Below are positions 25,001-34,292 of a DNA stretch of 64,000 bases, piece after piece. The notes under the pieces were generated by a model, which saw only the letters and a program-made list of their open reading frames with translations, was not told where the DNA came from and searched no databases. Location: assembly GCF_943193005.1 (NCBI RefSeq), contig NZ_CALPCH010000004.1:62001-126000 (forward strand). Reading direction: 5' to 3'. Within the stretch, counting starts at the first letter, position 1, and each line of letters opens with the position of its first letter. The translations under genes and the position numbers were made by a program. Source of the DNA: Pumilibacter intestinalis. Lineage in GTDB: Bacteria > Bacillota > Clostridia > Christensenellales > Pumilibacteraceae.

Positions 25001-25810
25001 TTGTTTGACAAAGATTACTGGGACGGAGTAAGCATTCCGTGGTGGCAAGTGCTGCTTCTCATCGTAGCTACGCTTGCGGTGATTGCGGGAATTATCGCGG
25101 TTGTTTCGCTGATTGAGCGCAGGCGCGGCAACAAGTTCGAGCTGAAAACGCGCGACCTCACTTACGGCGCGATTTGCATAGCGGCATCGTTCGCCCTCTC
25201 GTACGTAAAATTCTTCTCCCTGCCCTACGGCGGCTCTATAACAGCCGCCTCCACACTGCCCATGCTAATATACTGCTACTATTTCGGGTTCAGAAAAGGG
25301 CTTACCGTTTCCACTGTGTTTATGCTGTTACAGCTGATTCAAGGTCCGTACATAGTGTCGCCTTGGAGTGCGTTGCTCGATTATTTCTTCCCCTATCTCG
25401 CGCTGTCGCTCGTAGGGATTTTTTCCTTCAAACGCGCCAAATACGCAGAGGCGGTTGCCGCGGGCAAAAATCCGCTCGCACCGCACGCGGGATTTTTCAT
25501 CGGCACGGCCGTATACTTTATTGTCCGCCTTTTCTCCCACACCCTTGCCGGAGTGCTCTTTTGGGCGAACGGCATAGACTTTATGGGTTGGGTGGGCGAC
25601 CTCACCGGCGCGACTGCGTGGGCATACAGCACTACCTACAACGCGCTTTTCCTCGTGCCCGACACCGCTATAGCTCTCGCCGCGGGAATATTCTTACTTG
25701 CGAGTAAAGCGTTTAACAGGTTTATGGCTTCGTCTGCAAACGCTTTGCAAAATTCCGACTCCCGAGCAAAAAACGATAAGCGAACTGCTGCCGGCACTGA
25801 CGAACGGTAG
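25001..25810 (+). CDS. thiT: ThiT-type thiamine ECF transporter substrate-binding subunit
   Basis: ThiT is the membrane S component that captures thiamine for the shared ECF energy module, which is not in this window. The 269-residue product contains the ThiT core (from about residue 50: AICIAASFALSYVKFFSLPYGGSITAASTLPMLIYCYYFG region, with six helices). It has an extra N-terminal helix at about 15-40 and a hydrophilic tail not usual for the roughly 190-residue family. The start is TTG at 25001 with AGGAGG five to six bases upstream. Regulation by the TPP riboswitch directly upstream supports the substrate. The last 117 bases overlap the convergent ftsW gene on the other strand. Confidence 0.92.
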   Translation: MFDKDYWDGVSIPWWQVLLLIVATLAVIAGIIAVVSLIERRRGNKFELKTRDLTYGAICIAASFALSYVKFFSLPYGGSITAASTLPMLIYCYYFGFRKGLTVSTVFMLLQLIQGPYIVSPWSALLDYFFPYLALSLVGIFSFKRAKYAEAVAAGKNPLAPHAGFFIGTAVYFIVRLFSHTLAGVLFWANGIDFMGWVGDLTGATAWAYSTTYNALFLVPDTAIALAAGIFLLASKAFNRFMASSANALQNSDSRAKNDKRTAAGTDER

Positions 25811-26839
25811 CGGCAAACCCGTGGGCGGTATCGAACCCGTAACCACGGCGATATTAACTATAACCTGAATGGCTACGATACAAGCCACTCCGCTCGCAAG
25901 ATAGCACCCGAACCTGTCGGTGCTGTTTTGCGCTATGCGCACCGCGCGGGCAATCAACAGCACGTACGCAAACATTACTACGCCGCAACCCACAAGCCCC
26001 AGTTCCTCGCCTATTATGCTGAATATAAAATCGCTTTCCGAAAATGGCAAAAACAAGTATTTTTGTCGGGAATTGAAAAGCCCGAGCCCGAACAGTCCGC
26101 CGCTTCCGAGCGAATAAAACGACTGTATGAGCTGATATCCCTCTCCGAGCGGAGAAGCCCACGGGTCTATAAACGCGAGCATGCGCTTGAGTCTGTACGG
26201 TTCGGCAATAATCAGAAGCGGAACCATGGCTATCACGGGAAGCGCGAGTATCACGAAATGCTTTATACGCGCTCCGCCTATGAAAAGCATTGCAAACATG
26301 AGAAGCACCACGCATATGGTGATAGACATGTTGGGCTCTAAAATTATGAGCAAGCATATAAGCCCGCCCACTCCGAGCACGGGCAATATGCCCGCAAAGC
26401 TCGTCATTTTTTTGTGGTGTTTCGCCATGTAAGCCGCCGCGAAAATAATGAAACCGAATTTGGCTATTTCACTCGCCTGCATTGTAAAAAACGGCAGATT
26501 TATCCACCTGCGCGCGCCGTAGCTTTCTATGCCGATACCCGGCACGAACACGAGAAGCAACAGCGCGACCGACACTGCGAGAATTACGTAACGCAGTTTT
26601 CCGAGCACGTGATAATCCACGAACGACAGCGCAATCATTGCGGCAAAGCCCATCACCGCGCCGAAAAGCTGTTTGTACATATAGAAATATTTATTGCCGT
26701 AATTCACTTCGGCGTTGTAACTGCTTGCGGAATACACCATTACCACGCCGAACAAAACGAGCAGTACGGTAACGGCGGTGAGTATGAAATCGTATTCGCC
26801 GCGAAGTTTTTCTTCGCCCAATCTATTTTTCAGCCGCAT
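25694..26839 (-). CDS. ftsW: SEDS-family peptidoglycan glycosyltransferase FtsW
   Basis: FtsW is the septal lipid II polymerase that works with the class B PBP encoded by ftsI. The 381-residue form used here starts at the ATG at 26839, which overlaps the last codons of murD (stop at 26823); the frame is open further upstream inside murD, but the family length and first helix (YDFILTAVTVLLVLFGVVMV) support this start, probably translated by coupling. About ten helices are visible, with the SEDS signatures SFVDYHVLGKLRY and, near the C-terminus, GLPLPFVSAGSSSL. It is the last gene of the proximal dcw cluster; murG, often next, is absent. A RodA paralogue is less likely given the position. Confidence 0.92.
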   Translation of the reverse strand: MRLKNRLGEEKLRGEYDFILTAVTVLLVLFGVVMVYSASSYNAEVNYGNKYFYMYKQLFGAVMGFAAMIALSFVDYHVLGKLRYVILAVSVALLLLVFVPGIGIESYGARRWINLPFFTMQASEIAKFGFIIFAAAYMAKHHKKMTSFAGILPVLGVGGLICLLIILEPNMSITICVVLLMFAMLFIGGARIKHFVILALPVIAMVPLLIIAEPYRLKRMLAFIDPWASPLGEGYQLIQSFYSLGSGGLFGLGLFNSRQKYLFLPFSESDFIFSIIGEELGLVGCGVVMFAYVLLIARAVRIAQNSTDRFGCYLASGVACIVAIQVIVNIAVVTGSIPPTGLPLPFVSAGSSSLIVFCSGVGILQSVCRRSHKPVKRFTRK

Positions 26840-28091
26840 CGCGCACCAACCGTTCGAACGCTTCTCCGCGCTCGCCGTAAGAAGAAAACATATCGAAACT
26901 CGCCGAAGCGGGACTGAGCAACACGTTTTCTTCGCCGCCCGATTTCGCCCAATAAAACGCCTCGGCAAAATCGTTGAAAGTTTCCACCGTGCAACGCCCG
27001 CACCTGTCGGCGGCGGCTTTCACCTTGTCCGCCGTTTCGCCCACCGCCGCAACTCTCACCACCGTTTCGGGCAGGCGTGAAAACAGTTCGTCGTATTCGT
27101 AGCCTTTGTCGCTCCCGCCCACTATCATGCACGTATCGCCGCACATGCACTCGGCGGCGCACACCGAAGCCATTATATTCGTGCCCTTTGAATCGTTGTA
27201 GTAGTTTTTGCCGTTTATTCGCGCAACGAGTTTGAGCCTGTGAGCGTCGGGCTTAAAAGAGGTTAACGCCGATACAACAGCCGCGTTGTCTATTCCGCAT
27301 ATCTTTGCCGCGCACACCGCCGCAAGCGCGTTTTTCATATTGTGTTCGCCCTCCAGCCGCACCCTGTCGGCGGAGCAGACTTTTTCGCTCATGTAGTAAA
27401 TATCGCCGCCAAATAAATACGCCCCTTTGAGTTTGCCGCGCACCGAGGTGTATAGAGTCTTTCCTTTGGGCGCGAAATTTTCGAGAGCGTAAAGCGGGAT
27501 ATCGTCTTGCGAGAGAATGAGAAAATCTTCCTCGGTTTGATTTCTCGCAATGTTTCGCTTTGCCGCGCAGTATGCCTGCATGGTTTTGTGTCGGTTTAGG
27601 TGGTCGGGCGATATGTTCGTTATCACCGCTATGCGCGGGCGGAACTTATCCACGGTTTCGAGCTGAAAGCTGGACACCTCGGTTACGGCAACGTCGTATC
27701 CGCCCTTATACGCGGCAAGCGAGAACGAGTTGCCTATGTTGCCGCACACCGCCGCTTTTTGACCCGCCGCGGCGAATATATCGCCTATAAGTCGCGTTAC
27801 CGTGGTTTTGCCGTTTGTGCCCGTTATGGCTATAATCGGCTTGTCGCACAACAGGTAACCGAGTTCGATTTCGCCTATAAGCGGTATCGCGTTTTCTTTC
27901 GCGTATGTAAAAACGGGCTGATTGGTTTCTATGCCGGGGCTTACCACAATCAAATCCGCGCCGAACGACGCTATGTTTGTTTCGTCGGTGTAAGCGCATA
28001 TCGCGCCCAGCCCCGAGAGGGCCTCGAACGCGCCCGCGCCGCTTATTCCGCGCCCCGCAACGAGCACTCTTTTACCCGCAAAATCTTTCAT
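26823..28091 (-). CDS. murD: UDP-N-acetylmuramoylalanine--D-glutamate ligase MurD
   Basis: MurD adds D-glutamate to UDP-MurNAc-L-Ala in the cytoplasm. The N-terminal Rossmann-like uracil-binding domain (VLVAGRGISGAGA) is followed by the Mur ligase P-loop TGTNGKTTVT and the central and C-terminal ligase domains (SPDHLNRH, YYNDSKGTN). The start is ATG at 28091, because GGAGG lies 11 bases upstream; an in-frame GTG at 28121 lacks a good site. The resulting protein has 422 residues, slightly short of the usual 450. It lies between mraY (63 bases upstream) and ftsW (overlap). Confidence 0.94.
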   Translation of the reverse strand: MKDFAGKRVLVAGRGISGAGAFEALSGLGAICAYTDETNIASFGADLIVVSPGIETNQPVFTYAKENAIPLIGEIELGYLLCDKPIIAITGTNGKTTVTRLIGDIFAAAGQKAAVCGNIGNSFSLAAYKGGYDVAVTEVSSFQLETVDKFRPRIAVITNISPDHLNRHKTMQAYCAAKRNIARNQTEEDFLILSQDDIPLYALENFAPKGKTLYTSVRGKLKGAYLFGGDIYYMSEKVCSADRVRLEGEHNMKNALAAVCAAKICGIDNAAVVSALTSFKPDAHRLKLVARINGKNYYNDSKGTNIMASVCAAECMCGDTCMIVGGSDKGYEYDELFSRLPETVVRVAAVGETADKVKAAADRCGRCTVETFNDFAEAFYWAKSGGEENVLLSPASASFDMFSSYGERGEAFERLVRDAAEK

Positions 28092-28154
28092 GTATCCGCT
28101 GTCCTCCGAAAAGTTGTCCACCTAATAGTATGACGGAAAACGCGCGGATATGAC

Positions 28155-29153
28155 TTACAATACCGATAACGCCGTTATAATCACCGTGAGCAGTCCCGCA
28201 ACCGAAGTTATCGCTCCGTACACCGTGACTATGCGGTTCTCGTGCACGCCCTTGCGCTCGAAATGGTGATGAAGCGGAGCCATGAGAAAAATTCGCTTTT
28301 TGGTGGCTTTGTAATAGGTTACCTGCAATATAACCGAAACGCTCGCGGCAACGAACATTATGCCTATTACGGGCGCGACAAGCTCCAATCTGCTCATTAC
28401 CGCCAAACAGCCCAAACCTCCGCCGAGCGCGAGCGCGCCGGTGTCGCCCATAAACACTTTTGCGGGGTAACAGTTGTAACACAAAAATCCGCCGAGCGCA
28501 CCCACGAGAGACGCGCAGTAAATTATCAAATTGGCGTATTCGTTTTCGGCTTGTCCGTCGCCCGCCGCAAACGCCGCGAGCGCGATTATGGCGGCAAAGT
28601 AAAAGGTGTACTTAGCCGACACGTTACCCGCAAGTCCGTCCAGTCCGTCGGTGAGGTTCACCGAATTGGTAAACGCGATAAACACCGTCATAAAAAGCGG
28701 TATGGCGAAAATGCCGAGGTCTATTTCTTTGAGAGTAAACGGCGCATACACCACGCTTCCTATGAGCGCGTTGTTATACGCAAACACCGATACTATAACG
28801 GCTATAAGCAGTTGAAACAGTATTTTCTGAATGGGACTGAGCCCCTTGTTCTGCTTGAAAAATACCTTTATGAAATCGTCTATAAAGCCTATCACGCCGT
28901 AACCGAGCGTTACGAACAGCGTTACGAGCATTTGCTTGTTGTCGCCGCCGCCGAATATCAGACAGCCCGCGGTAAGCGCAATCATAACGCCTATGCCGCC
29001 CATGGTGGGCGTTCCGCTCTTGCTTATATGGTTGTCCACATACGAAAGTATGGTTTGGCGCACTTTGAGCTTTTTGCCGAGCATTATAACGAGCGGCATA
29101 ACAGCCGCGCACACGCAAAAAGCCACAATCGCCGCACTGAGAATTTTTATCAT
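28155..29153 (-). CDS. mraY: Phospho-N-acetylmuramoyl-pentapeptide transferase MraY
   Basis: MraY transfers phospho-MurNAc-pentapeptide to undecaprenyl phosphate to make lipid I at the inner face of the membrane. The 332-residue polytopic protein has the catalytic motifs: GFIDDFIKV (the Asp-Asp pair), NSVNLTDGLDGLAG and the C-terminal APLHHHFE loop. All expected helices are present and the length fits. The start overlaps the murE stop by four bases (ATGA), a typical translational-coupling arrangement. Confidence 0.97.
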   Translation of the reverse strand: MIKILSAAIVAFCVCAAVMPLVIMLGKKLKVRQTILSYVDNHISKSGTPTMGGIGVMIALTAGCLIFGGGDNKQMLVTLFVTLGYGVIGFIDDFIKVFFKQNKGLSPIQKILFQLLIAVIVSVFAYNNALIGSVVYAPFTLKEIDLGIFAIPLFMTVFIAFTNSVNLTDGLDGLAGNVSAKYTFYFAAIIALAAFAAGDGQAENEYANLIIYCASLVGALGGFLCYNCYPAKVFMGDTGALALGGGLGCLAVMSRLELVAPVIGIMFVAASVSVILQVTYYKATKKRIFLMAPLHHHFERKGVHENRIVTVYGAITSVAGLLTVIITALSVL

Positions 29154-30595
29154 TGTATTTCACCGCTTTGCAATAACCGCATAATATAGTCTTCGTCGTT
29201 GTAGTCGTATTTCACGCCTTTTATCTCCTGATATTTTTCCGCGCCCTTGCCCGCTACTATCACTATGTCGCCCTCTTCGGCAAGGTTAAAAGCAAGTTTT
29301 ATCGCTTCGCGCCTGTCGGGTTCGCGGTAAACGCTTTTTCTTTTATTCTCCGGCACGCCCGCATACACGTCCGATATTATATCTTCGGGCTCTTCGTCGC
29401 GGGGATTGTCGCTCGTTATAACGACTAAGTCGCTCATGCTTGCCGCAAGCAGTCCCATCACGGGACGTTTGGTTTTGTCGCGGTTGCCGCCGCAGCCGAA
29501 AACGGTGATTATTCGCTTACGCGCGAATTCTCTCACCGAAGTTATTATATTCCCAAGTCCGTCGTCGGTATGCGCGAAATCTATAATTACGCTGAAGCGA
29601 GCGGCGTTTATTACGTTAAATCTGCCGTCTACCCTCTTAAGCGAACGTATTCCGCGCAAAATGTGCTCGGTGCTCACGCCCGCAAGGTGCGCCATTGCCG
29701 CCGCGCACAGCGTGTTATACATGTTAAATCTGCCGAGAAGCGCGAATTTCACTTCGCCTATATCGTCCTCTATGTTTATTACGTATTCGAGCCCTTCCGC
29801 GCTCATTTTAAGCTCTATGCCGAACACGTCGGCGGGGTTTTTAACGCCGTATGCCAAAACGGGAATATTCGCGGAACGCAAAAGCTCCCTTCCGAACTCG
29901 TCGTCGGCGTTCACAGCCGCGCACACAGAAGCGCGCTTATCGAAAAGTTTGGCTTTGGCTTTGCCGTAAGATTGCATATCTCCGAAATAGTCGAGGTGGT
30001 CGCGGGAAAGATTTGTAAATCCCGCAACGTCGAAAAGCGTGGCGCGGGTTTTATCGAGCTCGAGCGCATGGGCGGACACCTCCATTACAACGGCGGTTAC
30101 GCCCGCGTCTTTCATTTTGCGCATGACGGAATAAAGCTCGTAAGGGTCGGGCGTGGTAAGTTTGGCGGGTTTGGAAACTCCGCAGTAGCGTATGCAGTTG
30201 GTGCCTATAAGCCCCACTATTTCGCCCGCTTCGCGCAGTATTTCGGCGAGCACGTACGAGGTGGTCGTTTTGCCGTTCGTGCCCGTTATGCCGAAAGTTT
30301 TCATTTCGCGGTCGGGATTTCCGAAAAACGCGGCGCAAGCTTCCGACAACGCTCTGCGAGCCGACGGCACCGTTACGCACGGGCATTCTAAGTTAACGCT
30401 CCGTTCGCAAGCTATAGCCGCCGCGCCGTTTTGCGCCGCAACCTCGGCGTAGTCGTGTCCGTCGAAAGCACTGCCGCGCAGGCAGAAAAACAAATCGCCT
30501 TTTTTAACCTCGCTCGCATTATGACTTATTCCGCTTATTTCCGTATCGGCGAATTTGCCGCAATCGTACCCTTTCAACAAGTTTCCGAGTTTCAT
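29150..30595 (-). CDS. murE: UDP-MurNAc-tripeptide synthetase MurE, meso-DAP type
   Basis: MurE adds the third stem-peptide residue to UDP-MurNAc-L-Ala-D-Glu. The P-loop GITGTNGKTTTSYV, the NLSRDHLDYFGD stretch and the C-terminal SDNPRDEEP motif are present. In characterised MurE enzymes DNPR marks binding of meso-diaminopimelate, while lysine-adding forms differ there, so the wall is predicted to be DAP-type. The start is ATG at 30595 with AAGGA six bases upstream; an earlier in-frame TTG lies inside the ftsI end. The product is 481 residues, normal for the family. Confidence 0.96.
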   Translation of the reverse strand: MKLGNLLKGYDCGKFADTEISGISHNASEVKKGDLFFCLRGSAFDGHDYAEVAAQNGAAAIACERSVNLECPCVTVPSARRALSEACAAFFGNPDREMKTFGITGTNGKTTTSYVLAEILREAGEIVGLIGTNCIRYCGVSKPAKLTTPDPYELYSVMRKMKDAGVTAVVMEVSAHALELDKTRATLFDVAGFTNLSRDHLDYFGDMQSYGKAKAKLFDKRASVCAAVNADDEFGRELLRSANIPVLAYGVKNPADVFGIELKMSAEGLEYVINIEDDIGEVKFALLGRFNMYNTLCAAAMAHLAGVSTEHILRGIRSLKRVDGRFNVINAARFSVIIDFAHTDDGLGNIITSVREFARKRIITVFGCGGNRDKTKRPVMGLLAASMSDLVVITSDNPRDEEPEDIISDVYAGVPENKRKSVYREPDRREAIKLAFNLAEEGDIVIVAGKGAEKYQEIKGVKYDYNDEDYIMRLLQSGEIQ

Positions 30596-30615
30596 AAAAT
30601 TTCCTTCCGCAATTT

Positions 30616-32517
30616 TCAAGTTCTCAAAAGCACAACGTCGCCCTTTTCCGTTCGGGTGTTCGCAATCGGCACGGTAGAGGTCACGTTTTCGCCCTCGCCG
30701 TCCGTTTCAACACTGAAGCCCTGCCCGTTAAGCAGCTTTACGGCCTCTTCTACGCTCATACCCATTACGTCGGGCATATTTACGTATTCGGTAATCTCGC
30801 CGCTTGCAGACGGCGCGAGAGCCGTATAGTCGAATATTTTTTCAAACACTTTGCCCGCATACGGCGCGGCGACAAGGCTGCCGTAATACATGTATCCGCC
30901 CGGTTCGTCCACAATCATGGCGAGCACGTAACGGGGATTTTCCACGGGCGCAAATCCCACGAAACTCGAAACGTATTTGCCCTGCGCTATGTGTCCGTTC
31001 TCATACTTTTGCGCAGTGCCCGTCTTGCCGCCTATGCGGTATCCTTTCACGCCCGCCTTGTGTCCGCCGCCCTCGCTCACAACCTTTTCCAGCATGTTTC
31101 TGAGCAGTTCGGAAGTTTTCGCGGATATGGGGCGGCCTACCTCTTTGGGCTCGCGCGTATATATCGTTTTGCCGGAGTAGTCCGTTACCTGCGACACGAA
31201 ATACGGCTCGTAGAGCGTGCCGCCGTTTACCGCCGCCGAAACCGCGGTAACGAGTTGCAAAGGCGTTACGGCAACCGCCTGCCCGAAACCTATACGCGCA
31301 AGGTCTACGGTTTTAACCGCCGACTGTTGCATCAAAAGCCCTCGGCTCTCGCCGAAAAAGTCTATGTTGGTCTTACTGCCGAACCCGAAACTCTTTATAC
31401 CCTCGTAGAGTTTATCGGTGCCCAGCCTTAGCGCAAGGTCCATAAACACGCAGTTGCAACTGTTTTTAACCCCTTCTCCGAGGTCTTGCGAGCCGTGACC
31501 TTTGCTCCGCCAGCATTTTATTTTCTGCCCGTCCACAAGGCGCGAACCGCCGCAGAAAAACCTATCGGACGAACTCACCGCGCCGTTTTCTATCGCGGCG
31601 GCGGTAGTGAATATCTTGAACGTGGAGCCGGGTTCATACACGTCCACTATCATCTTGTTTTTGCTAAGCGCGTTAAGCATGTGTATATCGTCACGCGGCG
31701 GCTCGTTGAGGTCGAAACCGGGTGCGCTCGCCATTGCCACAATGCCGCCCGTGTTGCAGTCCATAACTATCATAGACGCGCCTTTGGCGTTGTGGTCCGC
31801 GAGGGCTTCCGACACCGCCGTTTCGGCAAACGACTGAATGTTTAAGTCTATTGAAAGCGTGAGGTCACAGCCGGGGATAGCCGGCACGTATTTGGTTACG
31901 TTGTTTTCAAGCTCGTGCCCTTTAATATCGGTTGCCGTGTACGCAAATCCGTCCGTGCCCTTGAGATAGGCGTTATAGTAGCCCTCGAGTCCGTTCTGCC
32001 CCACGTTGTCTATATTGGTAAATCCGAGTATTTGCGAGAGATAGTTTGACGCGGGATAGTAACGCTCTGAGTCGAGAGTGAAATACACGCCGTCGAGATT
32101 GTTAGCCCGTATGGACTCGGCAACGGTCTTTTCCACCGCTCGCGCTATTGTAATTTCGCTCACGCGCGACGTGGTTATTTTCTCGTACAGCTTATCCACC
32201 GACAAATTGAGATGCCCGCCGAGTACCGACGCAACCGCAGAGGCGTCGCGCACGGCGTTGGGGCGCACGTAAATTCCGTAAACGTCCCTGTTATCGGCGA
32301 GAACCGCGCCGCTCGAGTCGGTTATCTTGCCGCGCGGCGCTTTGAGCGGCAAGTCGCGATACCACTGCTCCGCGGCTCGAGCCTGCAAATCTTTGCCCGC
32401 AACGAGTTGCAGGTATCCGAGTCTGCCCAAAAGAGCGCAAAATAAAAAGGTTATCGATATTATCAATACCAATAACCTCTTTCGTGTAGTTACAGTGCTG
32501 TTGGGAACGTTATTCAA
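30616..32517 (-). CDS. ftsI: Class B penicillin-binding protein with PASTA domain (FtsI/SpoVD type)
   Basis: This is the septal transpeptidase partner of FtsW. The 633-residue protein has an N-terminal membrane anchor (LLVLIISITFLFCALLGRLG), the class B dimerisation domain (RGKITDSSGAVLADNRDVYG), and the transpeptidase motifs EPGSTFK (catalytic Ser), SCN and KTGTAQ. A single PASTA domain ends the protein (MPDVMGMSVEEAVKLLNGQG). The start is TTG at 32517 with GGAGG 11 bases upstream. Only one such gene lies here, so it cannot be told whether it acts in vegetative division or is a SpoVD-like sporulation enzyme; the position next to ftsL favours division. Confidence 0.95.
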   Translation of the reverse strand: MNNVPNSTVTTRKRLLVLIISITFLFCALLGRLGYLQLVAGKDLQARAAEQWYRDLPLKAPRGKITDSSGAVLADNRDVYGIYVRPNAVRDASAVASVLGGHLNLSVDKLYEKITTSRVSEITIARAVEKTVAESIRANNLDGVYFTLDSERYYPASNYLSQILGFTNIDNVGQNGLEGYYNAYLKGTDGFAYTATDIKGHELENNVTKYVPAIPGCDLTLSIDLNIQSFAETAVSEALADHNAKGASMIVMDCNTGGIVAMASAPGFDLNEPPRDDIHMLNALSKNKMIVDVYEPGSTFKIFTTAAAIENGAVSSSDRFFCGGSRLVDGQKIKCWRSKGHGSQDLGEGVKNSCNCVFMDLALRLGTDKLYEGIKSFGFGSKTNIDFFGESRGLLMQQSAVKTVDLARIGFGQAVAVTPLQLVTAVSAAVNGGTLYEPYFVSQVTDYSGKTIYTREPKEVGRPISAKTSELLRNMLEKVVSEGGGHKAGVKGYRIGGKTGTAQKYENGHIAQGKYVSSFVGFAPVENPRYVLAMIVDEPGGYMYYGSLVAAPYAGKVFEKIFDYTALAPSASGEITEYVNMPDVMGMSVEEAVKLLNGQGFSVETDGEGENVTSTVPIANTRTEKGDVVLLRT

Positions 32518-32524
32518 TGGCGGG

Positions 32525-33322
32525 TCAGCCTCCGACGATATTACTCAGAAAGTCGCAAAATTTATCGAACCAATTCGTTCTTCCTTCGTAATCCGTCGGC
32601 GACTCGGTGGGCAAAAGTTCCACCTCGGTTGCGCCTTCCACTTTTTCCATGCCGTTGTTTATCGCCGCGCCCGTTATCTTGTCGAGATTTGTGTATTCGC
32701 GTATTTCGGCGTTAAGTTCCGATAAGCGGGCGTTTTTCGCGGCTATCTCGTTTTCCAGACTTGCGGAGCTTGCGTTGATGCTGCTTACGGCAAGTCCCGT
32801 TGCAATCACCATTACGGCGAGTATCACTACTGCCGCCGCGTATACCAAAAGCGCAACTTTGCCTTTGCCCGAAATACGGGTTTTTTCGCGCGGTGCTGGC
32901 TGTTCCTTTTCCTGCTCTTTGGCGTAAGCGCGAGTGCGTATGCTCGGCATTACGTCCTCTTTTTCGCGCTTGCGCGATTTCTTGACGCGAGCGGGAGCGG
33001 TAACCGTCTTTTCGTATCCGAAAGTGCCGAAATACGGGCGTTGCGAATACTCGATTACGGGCTGCTCCTCTTCCGCCGTGCGCACCTCTCTGCGCGTTTC
33101 GCGTTCGGTGAACAGAGCGCGGTCGTCAACGCTGTACTTTGTGGCGTTCTCGTTGCCGAAATACGGCTCGTCCGTAGTTGTTCGGAAAGAAATGCGGTTC
33201 TCTCTCTGCGCCGCGGGAGTTTCGGTTTCCTCCTCGAAAGTAACCGATTTTTGCGCGGGCGAAAGTCCGTAGCCGCCGAACCTGTCTTGCTCGTTCGTTA
33301 TTCTTCTTCTCGTAGTTACCAT
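32525..33322 (-). CDS. ftsL: FtsL-like division protein with long cytoplasmic extension
   Basis: FtsL forms a coiled-coil complex with FtsQ/DivIB and DivIC to activate septal wall synthesis. The 265-residue product has one membrane helix at about 157-180 (VALLVYAAAVVILAVMVIAT) followed by a short coiled coil (SLENEIAAKNARLSELNAEI) as in FtsL. The first 150 residues are unusual: polar, charged and Tyr/Phe/Gly-dotted, apparently disordered, and longer than the 30-60 residues common in the family. AGGAG lies nine bases before the ATG. Assignment rests on topology and the rsmH-ftsL-ftsI position. The extension could recruit cytoplasmic partners. Confidence 0.8.
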   Translation of the reverse strand: MVTTRRRITNEQDRFGGYGLSPAQKSVTFEEETETPAAQRENRISFRTTTDEPYFGNENATKYSVDDRALFTERETRREVRTAEEEQPVIEYSQRPYFGTFGYEKTVTAPARVKKSRKREKEDVMPSIRTRAYAKEQEKEQPAPREKTRISGKGKVALLVYAAAVVILAVMVIATGLAVSSINASSASLENEIAAKNARLSELNAEIREYTNLDKITGAAINNGMEKVEGATEVELLPTESPTDYEGRTNWFDKFCDFLSNIVGG

Positions 33323-33368
33323 ATTTTTATGCTCCTTAAACTCCGAATATTACAGACTCGCGCGGTTG

Positions 33369-34292
33369 TTATAATTTTTCCGCAACTCTGAGCGTCGCGC
33401 TCTGCGCTCTCGAGTTGCTCGCCGTCTCCGCGGCGGAGGGTTTGTATTTGCCCACGAGCTTTACGCTCGCTTTGTGATTGCACACGCACACCGGCAACGA
33501 TTTGTCGCAAATGCAATCGCTCGCCAAAGTCCTGAACGTTTGCTTCACAGTTCTGTCCTCGAGCGAATGAAAGGATATCACCGCTATCCGTCCGCCCGGC
33601 TTGAGCACGCTCACGATATCGCTTATCGCTTCGCCGAGTCCCGACAGCTCGTTGTTTACCTCTATTCTTATCGCCTGAAAGGTCTTTTTTGCCGGATGCC
33701 CGCCCTTTCGGCTTTCGGGCACGCAAGACTTGACTATATCGGCAAGGCGTTTGGTTGTTTCTATCGGCGATTTTTTACGCGCTTCGCATATGCTTTTGGC
33801 AATCTTGCGGGCAAAACGCTCTTCGCCGTACGTGTAGATTATTCTCGAAAGTTCTTCTTCGGTGCGTTCGTTAACCACCGTCATTGCCGAAAGATATTGG
33901 TCGCGGTCCATTCGCATATCCAGCAAACCGTTGCCGTTATACGAGAACCCGCGAAGAGCTTCGTCTACCTGATGCGACGATATACCCAAATCGAGTATCG
34001 CGCCGTCTATCGAGTCGGCTTCGTGCGCTTTCAGCACCTCGAGCACGTTTTTGAAATTGTCTTTCACGAGCGTGTATCTTCCGTTATATTCGGATATCTG
34101 CGACAATCTCATGCGCGAGTGGTCTATGGCTTCCATATCCCTGTCGGTAGCTATCACCCTGCCGCCGCGTTTGAGTATCTCGCTCGTGTGTCCGCCTCCG
34201 CCGAGAGTTCCGTCAAAATACAGTTTTCCCGTGCCCACCGCGAGAGCTTCCATGCACTCGACCGGCATTACGGGTATATGATACTCACTCAT
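33369..34292 (-). CDS. rsmH: 16S rRNA (cytosine1402-N4)-methyltransferase RsmH
   Basis: RsmH (MraW) methylates C1402 in the ribosomal decoding centre using S-adenosylmethionine. The 307-residue protein shows the SAM-binding region DGTLGGGGHTSEIL, the ATDRD motif, LGISSHQVDE, and RIAVISFHSLEDRTVK near the C-terminus, all characteristic. The start overlaps the mraZ stop by eight bases, with GGAG nine bases upstream of the ATG inside mraZ. It is the usual second gene of the dcw cluster. Confidence 0.97.
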   Translation of the reverse strand: MSEYHIPVMPVECMEALAVGTGKLYFDGTLGGGGHTSEILKRGGRVIATDRDMEAIDHSRMRLSQISEYNGRYTLVKDNFKNVLEVLKAHEADSIDGAILDLGISSHQVDEALRGFSYNGNGLLDMRMDRDQYLSAMTVVNERTEEELSRIIYTYGEERFARKIAKSICEARKKSPIETTKRLADIVKSCVPESRKGGHPAKKTFQAIRIEVNNELSGLGEAISDIVSVLKPGGRIAVISFHSLEDRTVKQTFRTLASDCICDKSLPVCVCNHKASVKLVGKYKPSAAETASNSRAQSATLRVAEKL

